A DNA stretch of 64,000 nucleotides from an uncultured Clostridia bacterium (GCA_910587195.1 CAJUKL010000006.1:5566-69565), one strand, 5' to 3'; shown: positions 36,931 to 45,782, counted from the stretch's first letter. Numbers and translations: made by a program. Notes: a model not told the origin generated them from the letters alone.

Positions 36931-37857
36931 TTAGTCTATAATTCCTTTTATATCAGCAATATCTTTTATATCATATTGTTCCATATAGTTTTGAATCCCA
37001 TTTATTGTTTCAATGGTAGCCATTGGATTTGAAAAATTTGCAGTTCCGATTGCAACTGCTGTTGCTCCAGCCATCATAAATTCAACCGCATCTTCTGCAT
37101 TTGTAATACCACCCATACCAATAATAGGTACATTCACTGCTTTTGCTGTTTGATATACCATGCGAACAGCTACAGGTTTTATTGCAGGCCCAGAAAGTCC
37201 CCCTATTTTATTTGCTAAAACAGGCTTCCTTTTATAAATATCAATTTTCATTCCTTGCAATGTATTGATAAGAGATAAGGCATCTGCTCCCCCACAAACC
37301 GCCGCCTTGGCAATTTCTGTAATATCTGTTACATTTGGTGTCAGTTTTACAATAAGAGGTTGTTTTGCATATTTTTTTACTTCTGAAACAACTTTTTCTG
37401 CCATTTTAGGTTGTGTTCCAAAAGTAATACCACCTTCTGTAACATTTGGACAAGAAATATTTAATTCTAGTAAATCAACATCTGCATCTGCTAATTTTTC
37501 TGCAACTTGACAATATTCTTCTATGGTATGTCCACAGATATTAACAATAATTTTTGTATCATACTGGCGTAAAAAAGGAATATCATTTTCTATCACATAG
37601 TCTACACCCGGATTTTGTAAACCTACAGAGTTTAACATACCTCCATAAGTTTCTGCAATACGGGGTGCATGATTTCCTTTCCATGCAACATTTGCAACTC
37701 CTTTTATAGTAACTGCTCCTAACTGGTTTAAGTCTACAAATTCTTCATATTCTTTGCCAGAAGCAAAGGTTCCGGAAGCAGTTGTAACTGGATTTTTCAT
37801 TGTAACGCCAGCAATAGTAACAGATAAATTTCTATGGAATGTTGAGAAATGATTCAT
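36931..37857 (-). CDS. pyrD: Dihydroorotate dehydrogenase, class 1B catalytic subunit
   Basis: 308 residues. FMN TIM-barrel with NPVTTASGTF, GLQNPGVD, the catalytic Cys in LNISCPNV and IGMGGI. The Cys base and the sequence mark class 1B, which oxidises dihydroorotate with NAD+ through the Fe-S/FAD partner PyrK. No pyrK (or pyrF) lies upstream, where it usually sits; a repeat element occupies that place. It may be encoded elsewhere. AAAGGAG before the ATG; strong promoter at 37895-37923. Confidence 0.95.
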   Translation of the reverse strand: MNHFSTFHRNLSVTIAGVTMKNPVTTASGTFASGKEYEEFVDLNQLGAVTIKGVANVAWKGNHAPRIAETYGGMLNSVGLQNPGVDYVIENDIPFLRQYDTKIIVNICGHTIEEYCQVAEKLADADVDLLELNISCPNVTEGGITFGTQPKMAEKVVSEVKKYAKQPLIVKLTPNVTDITEIAKAAVCGGADALSLINTLQGMKIDIYKRKPVLANKIGGLSGPAIKPVAVRMVYQTAKAVNVPIIGMGGITNAEDAVEFMMAGATAVAIGTANFSNPMATIETINGIQNYMEQYDIKDIADIKGIID

Positions 37858-37894
37858 TGTTTTTCTCCTTTTTTGTTTATGTTATAATTTAGAA

Positions 37895-37923
37895 ATTATA
37901 GCATAAAAATTATTTTTATTCAA
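37895..37923 (-). promoter_or_regulatory. pyrDE promoter
   Basis: On the minus strand TTGAAT, 17-bp spacer, TATAAT. The repeat element ends only a few bases upstream of the -35 box. No PyrR-type attenuator was seen in the short leader. Confidence 0.8.
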
Positions 37924-37928
37924 GTTTT

Positions 37929-38240
37929 GGTTATAAAATAACAGGGCAGCCGCATAAAAAATATTGTATATAAAAAAATTTAGAATCTGTTGCGTGTGCG
38001 AAAGGTAAAGTTTTTGGTTAAGCTTTTTTCAAAAAGCTTGTGGGTTTGGGCAAAGCTCAAGGTTCTAATACGCTTGCGAGCGTGTTTTTGAAAGGGTGCA
38101 AAGTGTAGACTTTGGGGAAACTTTTTTCACCTGTGAAAAGTTTCCCCAAGAACTTCTGACTTTTGTCAAGTTTATAATAAGCCAGTTTTTGCAAAAGTTA
38201 TAATTTTTGCCCCCCAAATTTTTATGCGGTTATAAAATAA
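37929..38240. mobile_element. MITE-like element, copy 2 (full)
   Basis: About 295 bp with no ORF. Terminal inverted repeats: GCCGCATAAAAA at the left and TTTTTATGCGG at the right. A 13-bp direct repeat GGTTATAAAATAA flanks it (37929-37941 and 38228-38240). Internal hairpins: AAGCTTTTT/AAAAAGCTT, ACGCT/AGCGT and GGGGAAACTTTT/AAAAGTTTCCCC. The left ~120 bp match the copy at 28500-28640. It could be moved by a transposase elsewhere in the genome. The rest of the pyrD-folT gap holds only the pyrD promoter and the terminator at 38238-38272. Confidence 0.75.
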
Positions 38241-38272
38241 AAATCTCCTTTCCATTTTAGAAAAGAGATTTT
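38238..38272 (-). terminator. Terminator after the ECF S component
   Basis: AAAATCTC..TTT pairs with AAAGAGATTTT around a short loop, and the minus strand continues into an AT-rich T-tract. It lies 7 nt after the stop at 38279. Confidence 0.65.
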
Positions 38273-38278
38273 TTATTT

Positions 38279-38809
38279 CTAATAACTATGATAATTTACA
38301 ATGTGATAGTGTGACAAAAATTTTGTTACCGTATATACCATTACTAAATTGATAGGGTATTGCAAAATTGCTTTATAGACACGTGGTATGGCAAACAAAG
38401 GAGAACCATACATCATAAAAAGCCATATCGGAGATAAAATTAAACTAATAATAATTGTGTATAATAATACCGCTCCTGCTACTCGTACCAATGTAATTGG
38501 TTTGCGATGCAACAGCAATCCAAACAAAAAGCCAACTACAAAAGCACTAATTGTAAAACCAATAAAATAATAACCAATTGGTTTTGTAATAAATCCTACT
38601 ACATCTCCAAGTGCGCCTGCAATTCCTCCAATTACTGGACCATATAACATACCACAAACAGCAATCGGCAAAAAAGAAATCCCTATCCTTAAAGTACTGC
38701 CAATCATAATATTAAAATAATTTAATATTACATTAAGAGCAACAAACATAGCAACTCCAGTCAACACCCTTGGCTGCTTTAAAGTTTCCATAATTGATTC
38801 TTTTCTCAT
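38279..38809 (-). CDS. folT: ECF transporter S component, folate (FolT) type
   Basis: 176 residues, about six membrane helices. The segment LRIGISFLPIAVCGMLYGPV with GALGDVVGFITKPIG is typical of the FolT group of S components, which bind folates and use a shared EcfA-A'-T module. No Ecf module is encoded here, so it would be a group II S component. GAGAGGAG before the ATG; its own promoter at 38842-38870. I looked for a THF riboswitch in the 50-nt leader and found none. Substrate assignment rests on sequence resemblance only. Confidence 0.8.
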   Translation of the reverse strand: MRKESIMETLKQPRVLTGVAMFVALNVILNYFNIMIGSTLRIGISFLPIAVCGMLYGPVIGGIAGALGDVVGFITKPIGYYFIGFTISAFVVGFLFGLLLHRKPITLVRVAGAVLLYTIIISLILSPIWLFMMYGSPLFAIPRVYKAILQYPINLVMVYTVTKFLSHYHIVNYHSY

Positions 38810-38841
38810 AAATGACTCCTCTCATTTTTTGTTTTGCAAAA

Positions 38842-38870
38842 AATATAGCATATATTGTTAAAAAAAGCAA
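38842..38870 (-). promoter_or_regulatory. Promoter for folT
   Basis: On the minus strand TTGCTT, 17-bp spacer, TATATT. It starts right after the ABC ATPase stop codon. Confidence 0.6.
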
Positions 38871-38877
38871 TCCTTTT

Positions 38878-39477
38878 TCAAGGTTTTAAATAAATTTGTT
38901 GTGTAGTTACTTGTTTTAATAAAGCAATATCATGGCTAACTACAAGCAATCCTATCTTTCTTTTTTCTACTTCCTGTAATAAAAAATGCCATATCTGACT
39001 TTGTGTTACCAAATCTAACATTGTAGTAATTTCATCTGCTAACAAAAAATGTGTTTTTTTTCCTAATGCTCTTGCAATACAAAATCTTTGTAATTCTCCA
39101 CCAGAAAGTGTATTTGGAAAACGATATAGCCAATTTTTTTGGATTCCTAATCCAGCTATTATTTCTTCTGAAATAGCATCCCCTTCTTCTAATATTTTTT
39201 TCATAACCAGTTTTGGATTTACAGCCATATCAGGGTGCTGCCATATCATTTGCACTGGACAATAGCCTTTTGGGAAAGGGTTTCCATCTAACAAAATGCT
39301 TCCTGCTGTTGGTTTTAGATAGCCTGATAATAATTTACAAAGTGTTGTTTTGCCAAATCCGCTAGGTGCAATGATACCAATGCGTTGTGTATTTTCTATA
39401 GAAAAAGATAAATTTTCCAATATAAAACGTCCTTTTTTTTCATAACGAAAAAAAATATTTTTTGCTTCTAATAACAT
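38878..39477 (-). CDS. ABC transporter ATPase, nickel/peptide type (second)
   Basis: 199 residues, short for the OppF/NikE class (about 260-320) and lacking the C-terminal oligopeptide-domain extension. Walker A APSGFGKTT, Q-loop WQHPD, signature LSGGELQRF, Walker B FLLADEIT (Glu kept) and switch His in VVSHD. AGGAGG lies before the ATG at 39477; the coding end of the upstream ATPase overlaps it by 10 nt. Last gene of the five-gene transporter operon. It energises uptake together with the 297-residue ATPase. Confidence 0.88.
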   Translation of the reverse strand: MLLEAKNIFFRYEKKGRFILENLSFSIENTQRIGIIAPSGFGKTTLCKLLSGYLKPTAGSILLDGNPFPKGYCPVQMIWQHPDMAVNPKLVMKKILEEGDAISEEIIAGLGIQKNWLYRFPNTLSGGELQRFCIARALGKKTHFLLADEITTMLDLVTQSQIWHFLLQEVEKRKIGLLVVSHDIALLKQVTTQQIYLKP

Positions 39478-40361
39478 TGTTTTTTTCCTCCTGCCAAAAG
39501 ACATTTTACAATACTTTCTCCGATTGCAAAATAAGGTATTTTATTAACACATTCTTTTTTTGCTTTTTGACAATAGTGTACAAAGGGACAGCCTTCTGTA
39601 CTTGTTTGCTGAATGGGACTATGATAAAATCCATTTTTAGGCATACATTTCCATAGCTCTTTTGTGTAGTAATGATATAATGTATCTTCTGATTGAAAAT
39701 TAATGGCTTTTGTTACTTCCATAATTTTACCATCATATAATACAATAATTTTATCTGCTGTCGAAATTGCTAAATCTAAATCATGTGTAATCATGAACAC
39801 ACCAGCTCCCATATCTGCCATTTCTCTAAAATGACTGACTACTTGTTGCGCTACTTCTTTATGTAGTCCCGGTGTTGGTTCATCTGCAATTACTAGTTTT
39901 GGTGTTTCCATCAAGGCAGAAGAAATAAATACCCTTCTTGTCATACCACCAGAAAGCATAAAAGGATATTTATGTATAGCGGATTCTTCCATATGGTATT
40001 TTTGAAAAAGATTTTTTACTTTTTCCAAAGATTTTTTATCTTTTTTTCCCTTTGCTACTTGAAAACCTACCTTCATTAAAGGGTCTAAATAAGATGTATT
40101 TTGCGGAATTAACACAATTTCATTTCCAAGAAGTGTTGCTTTTTTTTCCTCTGTTAAAATAGAACCCTTATATTTTATGGTGCCATTACATATTACATTT
40201 TTTGGTGTAATCCCAATAATACTATGTGCAAGTATGCTTTTACCAGAACCGCTTGCACCTACCAGTGCTACAAATTCCCCTTCTTGCATAGTTAAAAAAA
40301 AATCTTTTAAAATATTTTTTTGTCCTACTGTAATTGTAACATGTTCCATTTCTAATAGCAT
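39468..40361 (-). CDS. ABC transporter ATPase, nickel/peptide type (first)
   Basis: 297 residues. Walker A GASGSGKS, Q-loop IPQNT, signature LSGGMTRRV (the usual LSGGQ-Q is changed), Walker B LVIADEPT, switch His ITHDLD, and a C-terminal oligo_HPY-like tail with the Cys motif CPFVHYCQKAKKEC of OppD/NikD proteins. The frame is open to 40463, but the ATG at 40361 begins two bases after the permease stop with GGTGAG upstream. Third from last gene of the transporter operon after both permeases. Confidence 0.88.
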   Translation of the reverse strand: MLLEMEHVTITVGQKNILKDFFLTMQEGEFVALVGASGSGKSILAHSIIGITPKNVICNGTIKYKGSILTEEKKATLLGNEIVLIPQNTSYLDPLMKVGFQVAKGKKDKKSLEKVKNLFQKYHMEESAIHKYPFMLSGGMTRRVFISSALMETPKLVIADEPTPGLHKEVAQQVVSHFREMADMGAGVFMITHDLDLAISTADKIIVLYDGKIMEVTKAINFQSEDTLYHYYTKELWKCMPKNGFYHSPIQQTSTEGCPFVHYCQKAKKECVNKIPYFAIGESIVKCLLAGGKKQCY

Positions 40362-40362
40362 T

Positions 40363-41157
40363 TTACTCACCTGACTTTTGTTCATAATAGGTTTGCAAAC
40401 ATTTTCCAAGATGATAAAAAAGTAATACCACAAACACCAACATACAACCCGGAAATACAGCAAACCACCATCTACCTGTTACAAGATATTGCATACTCTC
40501 AGAAAGTAAAATGCCAATGGCTGGCTGATTGCTTTTTAGTCCAAATCCTAAAAATGTAATACTAGATTCATGTAAAATGGTATGTGGAAAAAGTAATATC
40601 CAGCCCGTTATACATTGTGGCAAAATATGAGGTATCATATGATTTTGAAATAAATATAATTTTCCTTTTCCTAGTTTTTCTGCAACTTGTATGTAGATAC
40701 TTGCTTTTAATTGGAGAAGTTCTCCACGTATCAAACGCGCTAAAGAAGTCCAATGTGTTAGAGCAATCCCTAAGATTACACCTTTTATATTTCTTCCTGC
40801 CACAATAGACAAAACAATCAATAATAAAATATGTGGTAATCCTATCATTAAATCAATAAACCATGTAATAGCAGCATCCATTTTTTTACTGCCAAAAGCA
40901 GAAATTGTTCCTAAAAAAATGGCAATGATGGTGCTAATACTGGCAGAAATGACTCCAATGAAAATACTAATAGAAATCCCTCGAAAGGTTCTAAAAAAAA
41001 GATTTCTTCCTAGCCAATCTGTACCAAAAGGATAAGCCAAACAAGGTGACATATTTTTATGTGCAAAATCCGTAACAAGTGCATTATCTTTGCAAAAATA
41101 TCCAGCTATAGCAAACAAACTTAATAATGTAAATAGGAATATCATTCTTTTTTTCAT
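40363..41157 (-). CDS. ABC transporter permease, NikC/OppC type
   Basis: 264 residues, about six membrane helices. It has the N-terminal signature HPFGTDWLGRD-like segment (AYPFGTDWLGRNLFFR) of OppC/DppC/NikC proteins and the EAA loop (ALTHWTSLARLIRGELLQLK, about residue 145). It forms the heterodimeric membrane pore with the upstream permease. The ATG overlaps that stop by 4 nt. Start supported by AAGGGG. Confidence 0.9.
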   Translation of the reverse strand: MKKRMIFLFTLLSLFAIAGYFCKDNALVTDFAHKNMSPCLAYPFGTDWLGRNLFFRTFRGISISIFIGVISASISTIIAIFLGTISAFGSKKMDAAITWFIDLMIGLPHILLLIVLSIVAGRNIKGVILGIALTHWTSLARLIRGELLQLKASIYIQVAEKLGKGKLYLFQNHMIPHILPQCITGWILLFPHTILHESSITFLGFGLKSNQPAIGILLSESMQYLVTGRWWFAVFPGCMLVFVVLLFYHLGKCLQTYYEQKSGE

Positions 41158-42137
41158 AGTTGTTTCCCCTTTACTTGTATCCGTGGGTCAATGATATGAT
41201 AGATAATATCTGCTAAAAAATTTCCCCCACAAACAAAACAGGCACAAATCACAACAACAGCTAATAATAAAGGCATATCCCCCCCTAATCCTGCGGTTAC
41301 TGCAATTTGCCCTAACCCCGGATAGGAAAAAACTTGTTCTGCTAAAATAGAACCACTAAAAATTTCACTAATAGACGCAAATTGTAAAGTAATTGCGGGT
41401 AATAATACATTTCTTAAGCCATGCTGCCATAGGATTTGTTTTTTTGTTTTTCCCAATGCTCTTGCAAATAAAATATAATCACTTTTTAGAACACTACTCA
41501 TTTTTTCTCGTGTATGTAATATAATATTTGGCATACCTGCAATACTTAATACAAAAGTAGGCAATACACCATGATGTATTTTGTCAAGTAAAGAAACGTT
41601 TTCTGCCATAACACCAATAGGAACACTAAAACCAATGGGAAACCATTTTAACCAAACAGAAAATAGCAGTAATACAATAAGTGCAAACCAAAAAACAGGG
41701 GTACTAGAAAATAAAATTGCAATTCCTTTTATACTAGTATCTACAATACTTCCTTCGTTTGCACCTGCAAGCATACCAAGGATTACTCCAAATATTCCTG
41801 ACAATAACCAAGCACACAATAAGATGCCCATAGAATTAAATAATCTTTGTACTATCACATCATGCACTGGCTGATGATACAACAATGAAGTTCCCATATC
41901 ACCAGAAATAAAATCTTTTATCCATGTGAGGTAACGCTCTACTACATTTTCATTTGTTCCCCAATACATTTGTAATTGTTCTATTTGTTCTTGACTCATT
42001 ATACCAAGCGCTGTTTGTCCGACATTTGTTTGTAAAGGGTCTATTGGAGAAATTGTCATTAAAAAAAAAGCTGCTATACTAATGGCTAGAATTAGTAAAA
42101 TCATACGGATACCACTTTTTAAAATATATTTTATCAA
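41154..42137 (-). CDS. ABC transporter permease, NikB/OppB type
   Basis: 327 residues. Typical OppB/NikB pattern: an N-terminal helix, a large periplasmic-side loop (WGTNENVVERYLTW), GDMGTSL, and the EAA loop with YILFARALGKTKKQI, then FSGSILAEQVFSYPGLG. The frame is open to 42167 inside the binding-protein gene. AAAGGAG lies 8 nt before a TTG at 42137, which I choose. Together with the downstream permease it forms the pore. Confidence 0.9.
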   Translation of the reverse strand: MIKYILKSGIRMILLILAISIAAFFLMTISPIDPLQTNVGQTALGIMSQEQIEQLQMYWGTNENVVERYLTWIKDFISGDMGTSLLYHQPVHDVIVQRLFNSMGILLCAWLLSGIFGVILGMLAGANEGSIVDTSIKGIAILFSSTPVFWFALIVLLLFSVWLKWFPIGFSVPIGVMAENVSLLDKIHHGVLPTFVLSIAGMPNIILHTREKMSSVLKSDYILFARALGKTKKQILWQHGLRNVLLPAITLQFASISEIFSGSILAEQVFSYPGLGQIAVTAGLGGDMPLLLAVVVICACFVCGGNFLADIIYHIIDPRIQVKGKQL

Positions 42138-42151
42138 AATCAATTCTCCTT

Positions 42152-43726
42152 TTATTGCCATGTCCATGTATCCACATTATTTAAAAGTGACCAACCATGT
42201 CCATGTGGATGTATTTTTTGCTCTGGAATCGTAAGCCCTTGCTTTACAAAATATAAATGCTCTACATTACAAATCCATACCCATGGAACATCTTGTATAA
42301 TTCCTGTAACACCATCCCATTGTGCTTTTTTCCAAAGAGAATAACTATTTTCTAAATCGGTACTTTTCAATGCTTCTTCCATATATTTATCTACTGCTTT
42401 ATTATGATAAGGAGAATATCTTGCGTTTTCGCCATTTTGACTATGATAAATATTATATAATTCCATAGGTGTATGTGCCCCCCAGCCCCAAACAAGAGGT
42501 TGTGATTGCGCTAAATCATAAGCTGTATCCCACCCCACACATTCTGGTGTTACTTCTAAACCAATTTCTTTCATATTATTACTAAATTCTTCTGCAATTC
42601 CTTGTCTAATACTATCAGAAGGAGGATATAAAATAGAAAAAGCAGCTCTAACACCATTTTTACTTCTAATACCATCTTTGCCAAGTGTCCATCCTGCATT
42701 ATCTAATAATTCCTTTGCTTGTTCTAAATCATATGGCACTTGCGCATCTTGATACCATGGTGTATTATCACAAATGCTATAAGCAGGGGAAGCATAGCCA
42801 TTTAATATATTAGATAGGATGCTTTCTCTATTTAAAGCAAGATTAATAGCTCTACGAACAGCAATGTCACTTGTAACATCATTTCCATATAAAATACCAT
42901 CTTTTTCTTGTTTTGGCTGTGCTGGTAAGTTAATTCCTCTATTATCCAAAGATACAACAGAATATAATGCATAATTTGGAACAGAAATATCTGCATAAGT
43001 AGCAGAAGTATAAGAAACATCTACCTGACCAGCTTGTGCTGCTGCCAGAGAAATTTCTTCTTCCATAAATAATACAATAACGTTTTTTATTGCAGGTACA
43101 TTTCCATAGTAATTTGCATTTGCTTCTAATATCATTTGCTGTCCCTTATCCCATTGTTTTAGGATATACTTTCCGGAACCAATTGGATTTTCTCCATAAG
43201 AAGAAGTATAAGCATGTTCTGGTACAATTCCCACCAATGCCATGGTATACGGCCATACAGAAAATGGTCTTGTCATATAAAATACAACTGTTTCTTTATC
43301 TATTGCTTCCGCATGATGCAACATAGTAAAATCATTTACAGAACTGTTCTGTTTACAAGTGTTATAAGTAAATGCAACATCTTCCGCTGTTACTTTTTCA
43401 CCATCTGTAAAAAAAGCGTCCTCTCTTATGCTGACTGTCCATATCATACCATCTTCACTGACAGAATAATCCGTTGCCAAATCATAATCAATTTGCAAAT
43501 CGTTTGTTGTAACAAATAATGTACTTTGAATCAAAGGTTCATGTGTATGCTCTCCTGCGCCCCAACCATATACGGGATTTAATCCTGCTTCCGGCTCAGA
43601 ACTAACTGGCATTGTTACAATAACAGTATCTTTTTCCTTTTCTTCCATACTTTTTTTTGTTTCTGCTTTACACCCTACCAAACTAAATAATAATAGCAAA
43701 AGAAAAAATATTCTTTTTTTTCTCAC
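42152..43726 (-). CDS. SBP_bac_5 substrate-binding lipoprotein with His-rich C-terminus
   Basis: 524 residues, GTG start with AAGGAGG upstream. Lipobox LFSLVGC (Cys about 19). Family-5 solute-binding fold (peptides, nickel, opines): RPFSVWPYTMALVGIVPEHAY-like domain-2 region, YLLKQWDKGQ-like hinge, and AINLALNRESIL. The last 30 residues include HPHGHGW, four positions that could hold a metal. Nickel-chelate binding proteins of this family use His residues, so a metal complex is a fair guess; a peptide substrate remains possible. First gene of the ABC operon behind a MerR-type promoter. Confidence 0.88.
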   Translation of the reverse strand: MRKKRIFFLLLLLFSLVGCKAETKKSMEEKEKDTVIVTMPVSSEPEAGLNPVYGWGAGEHTHEPLIQSTLFVTTNDLQIDYDLATDYSVSEDGMIWTVSIREDAFFTDGEKVTAEDVAFTYNTCKQNSSVNDFTMLHHAEAIDKETVVFYMTRPFSVWPYTMALVGIVPEHAYTSSYGENPIGSGKYILKQWDKGQQMILEANANYYGNVPAIKNVIVLFMEEEISLAAAQAGQVDVSYTSATYADISVPNYALYSVVSLDNRGINLPAQPKQEKDGILYGNDVTSDIAVRRAINLALNRESILSNILNGYASPAYSICDNTPWYQDAQVPYDLEQAKELLDNAGWTLGKDGIRSKNGVRAAFSILYPPSDSIRQGIAEEFSNNMKEIGLEVTPECVGWDTAYDLAQSQPLVWGWGAHTPMELYNIYHSQNGENARYSPYHNKAVDKYMEEALKSTDLENSYSLWKKAQWDGVTGIIQDVPWVWICNVEHLYFVKQGLTIPEQKIHPHGHGWSLLNNVDTWTWQ

Positions 43727-43760
43727 AAAATTTCCTCCTTAAAATATGTATATTATTAGC

Positions 43761-43791
43761 ATTATACTACTTAGAGTAAACTCTAAGTCAA
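43761..43791 (-). promoter_or_regulatory. MerR-type promoter/operator of the ABC transporter operon
   Basis: On the minus strand TTGACT, a 19-bp spacer, then TATAAT. The spacer is filled by a perfect 9-2-9 palindrome (43769-43788; ACTTAGAGT / ACTCTAAGT). An over-long spacer with a centred dyad is the hallmark of promoters twisted open by MerR-family activators. No merR gene is in the window. Confidence 0.85.
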
Positions 43792-43812
43792 TGCTTTTAT
43801 AGGAAAAAAATT

Positions 43813-44604
43813 TTATAAAATCATAGGGGTCTTTTTTATAGCATTTTGAATATGTTCTATAAAAATATTTCGTATAGAAGGATATTCTCCTAAAGTCTTT
43901 TCTATTGCATAAACCGTATAGCCTTGCGACGATATTTTTGTTTTCCAAGTATCCTCTTTTCCAAAAATATCACAGTTTGTATGCTTTCCTGCTACTATCA
44001 AAAATGGCATTATATAAACGGTATTAGAACCTATTATTTGTAGCTTTTGCAATAGAGTATTAGAAGAATTTTCTAAGGTATCCACAAGAATATTAGAATA
44101 CCCTTTTGTCAAAAAACAATCCTTTAAAATGGAATAACAAGCATCTTTAAAGTGCTTGGTTCCATGTCCTATTAACACAAAAGCATCTTTTGTATTACAT
44201 TTTATTTCTGCTATGATTGCTTCTGTTACTTTATCATAATCTTCAACAGAGGACAATAAAGGAGTACCACATCGTATATCTATTATATCTTTATAAAACT
44301 CTAGCATAGTTAACATTTTTTGATATTCCATACCATGCATAATAGAAATGGGTTGACAGATAACAGCATCATAACCTTCTTTTACTATTTTATCCATCGC
44401 TTCTTTGACAGTATCAATAACCATTCCCTTCTTTTTTAGTTTATCAATAATCATTTGACTGGTAAAAGCACGATATACAACACTATTTTGATAAACGTTC
44501 TGTATTTCATTTTCTATTTGTTCGATTGTTTTTTTAAGGCTATCCTTATCACTTGTGCCAAAACTAACAACAAGAATTGCTTTTTTTTGTCTTTTCAATG
44601 CCAT
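43813..44604 (-). CDS. cbiK: CbiK-family sirohydrochlorin cobaltochelatase-like protein
   Basis: 263 residues, full CbiK length. CbiK inserts Co2+ (and in vitro Ni2+ or Fe2+) into sirohydrochlorin without ATP. Motifs: ILVVSFGTS at the N-terminus, MHGMEY (Glu 93), LIGHGTKH (His 147) and PFLIVAGKH (His 208). The two His match the metal ligands at 145 and 207 of Salmonella CbiK. No signal peptide, so it is cytoplasmic. It starts 8 nt after the VWA stop with AAAAGGAC, so it is the sixth gene of the operon. No other cobalamin or siroheme gene is nearby, which is odd for CbiK. Confidence 0.85.
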   Translation of the reverse strand: MALKRQKKAILVVSFGTSDKDSLKKTIEQIENEIQNVYQNSVVYRAFTSQMIIDKLKKKGMVIDTVKEAMDKIVKEGYDAVICQPISIMHGMEYQKMLTMLEFYKDIIDIRCGTPLLSSVEDYDKVTEAIIAEIKCNTKDAFVLIGHGTKHFKDACYSILKDCFLTKGYSNILVDTLENSSNTLLQKLQIIGSNTVYIMPFLIVAGKHTNCDIFGKEDTWKTKISSQGYTVYAIEKTLGEYPSIRNIFIEHIQNAIKKTPMIL

Positions 44605-44612
44605 CAGTCCTT

Positions 44613-45782
44613 TTATTTTTTATCAAAATTGTTTAACTCATATCCTTTTAGTGCGGCAGTTAACAATTCTGGCAATCTCTCTGGCGTGCAAGCAAAGCAA
44701 GGAATCCCTAACCGAGCAATTTTTTGTGCCATACTTGCACTGTAATAAGGCTTTCCTCCATCTGCTATGGCAAGAAGGCTAATGACTGTTACACCAGATT
44801 CTTTCATATCCTCTAATTTTCGTAAAAGTGAGGCTTGATTTCCTCCTTCTTCTAAATCAGAAATTAAAAAAAATAAGGTTTTAGAAGGTGTTTCAATAAA
44901 TTGTTGACAATAGGCAACAGATTTATTAATGTCTGTACCTCCTCCCATTTGTATGCCAAAAAGTAAATCAATTGGGTCATCTGTTTTTTCTGTTAAATCA
45001 ATGACGGAAGTATCAAATGCAACAATTCTTGTTTTAATTACATTCATGCTTGCCAAAATACAAGCCATAACAGAAGAATAAAGGATAGATTCTCCCATAG
45101 AACCACTTTGGTCAATATCTAATATTACTGTCCAATGATTCACCTTATTTGCTCTATCAAAAAAATAAACCCTTTCTGGTACAATCGCTTTTAAATCTGC
45201 ATTATAATTTTTTAAATTCCTTGCAATGGTATATTTAAAATCAATGGCAGATGCAGAAGGTAAAGGCGAATGAGAATGTTTATTTAAGGCAGCAACAACT
45301 GCTCTTTGTATATCACTTGCAAGCATAGCATTAATTTGTTCTACAATTTTTTGAATATAAATCCTTGCACTTGCTTTAGAACACTGCGGAATTTGGTCTT
45401 TTAATAATAATATCGTTGCTGCCATATTGATATCAGGTTCTAAATTTTCTAACATTTCAGGCTCTAAAAAAAGTTGTTTTAATCCTTTTCTTTCAATCGC
45501 ATCATTTTGTATAATCGTTACAATATCTTTGTCAAAAAGAGAACGAATATCCCCAAGCCATTTCGATAACTTCGGTGCAAAAGGATTATTTCCTGCGCCT
45601 TTTCCAAGCTCTCCCTCTCCTCCGCCATAAATACTAGCAAGTGCTTCATCCATTAAAAATTGTTGTTCCGAAAGTGTAAAATGATTCATATTTGAAAATT
45701 GTTGTTGTGTATCCTGTCCTAATATCAATCTCCAACGTGCTAATTTTTTTTGTATTTCCTGCTCTGTTATATTTTTCATCAT
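44613..45782 (-). CDS. VWA (MIDAS) domain protein, YehP-like
   Basis: 389 residues. The N-terminal ~210 residues are helical. The C-terminal von Willebrand A domain has a full MIDAS: DQSGSM (D224, S226, S228), GGGTD (T283) and LISDLEEGG (D309). In pairs with MoxR AAA+ proteins such VWA subunits act as metal-dependent adaptors, as in ChlD/CobT of chelatases. It resembles E. coli YehP in type and neighbourhood. The ATG overlaps the DUF5682 gene by 4 nt (ATGA). Confidence 0.87.
   Translation of the reverse strand: MMKNITEQEIQKKLARWRLILGQDTQQQFSNMNHFTLSEQQFLMDEALASIYGGGEGELGKGAGNNPFAPKLSKWLGDIRSLFDKDIVTIIQNDAIERKGLKQLFLEPEMLENLEPDINMAATILLLKDQIPQCSKASARIYIQKIVEQINAMLASDIQRAVVAALNKHSHSPLPSASAIDFKYTIARNLKNYNADLKAIVPERVYFFDRANKVNHWTVILDIDQSGSMGESILYSSVMACILASMNVIKTRIVAFDTSVIDLTEKTDDPIDLLFGIQMGGGTDINKSVAYCQQFIETPSKTLFFLISDLEEGGNQASLLRKLEDMKESGVTVISLLAIADGGKPYYSASMAQKIARLGIPCFACTPERLPELLTAALKGYELNNFDKK

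Noticed and set aside
37858..37894. PyrR-binding attenuator before pyrD
   Set aside because: The leader is too short and has no anti-anti-terminator hairpin; the hairpins upstream belong to the MITE-like element and precede the promoter.
38810..38877. THF riboswitch or attenuator before the folate-type S component
   Set aside because: The leader is under 50 nt and AT-rich, with no tetrahydrofolate aptamer elements; only a sigma-A promoter is seen.
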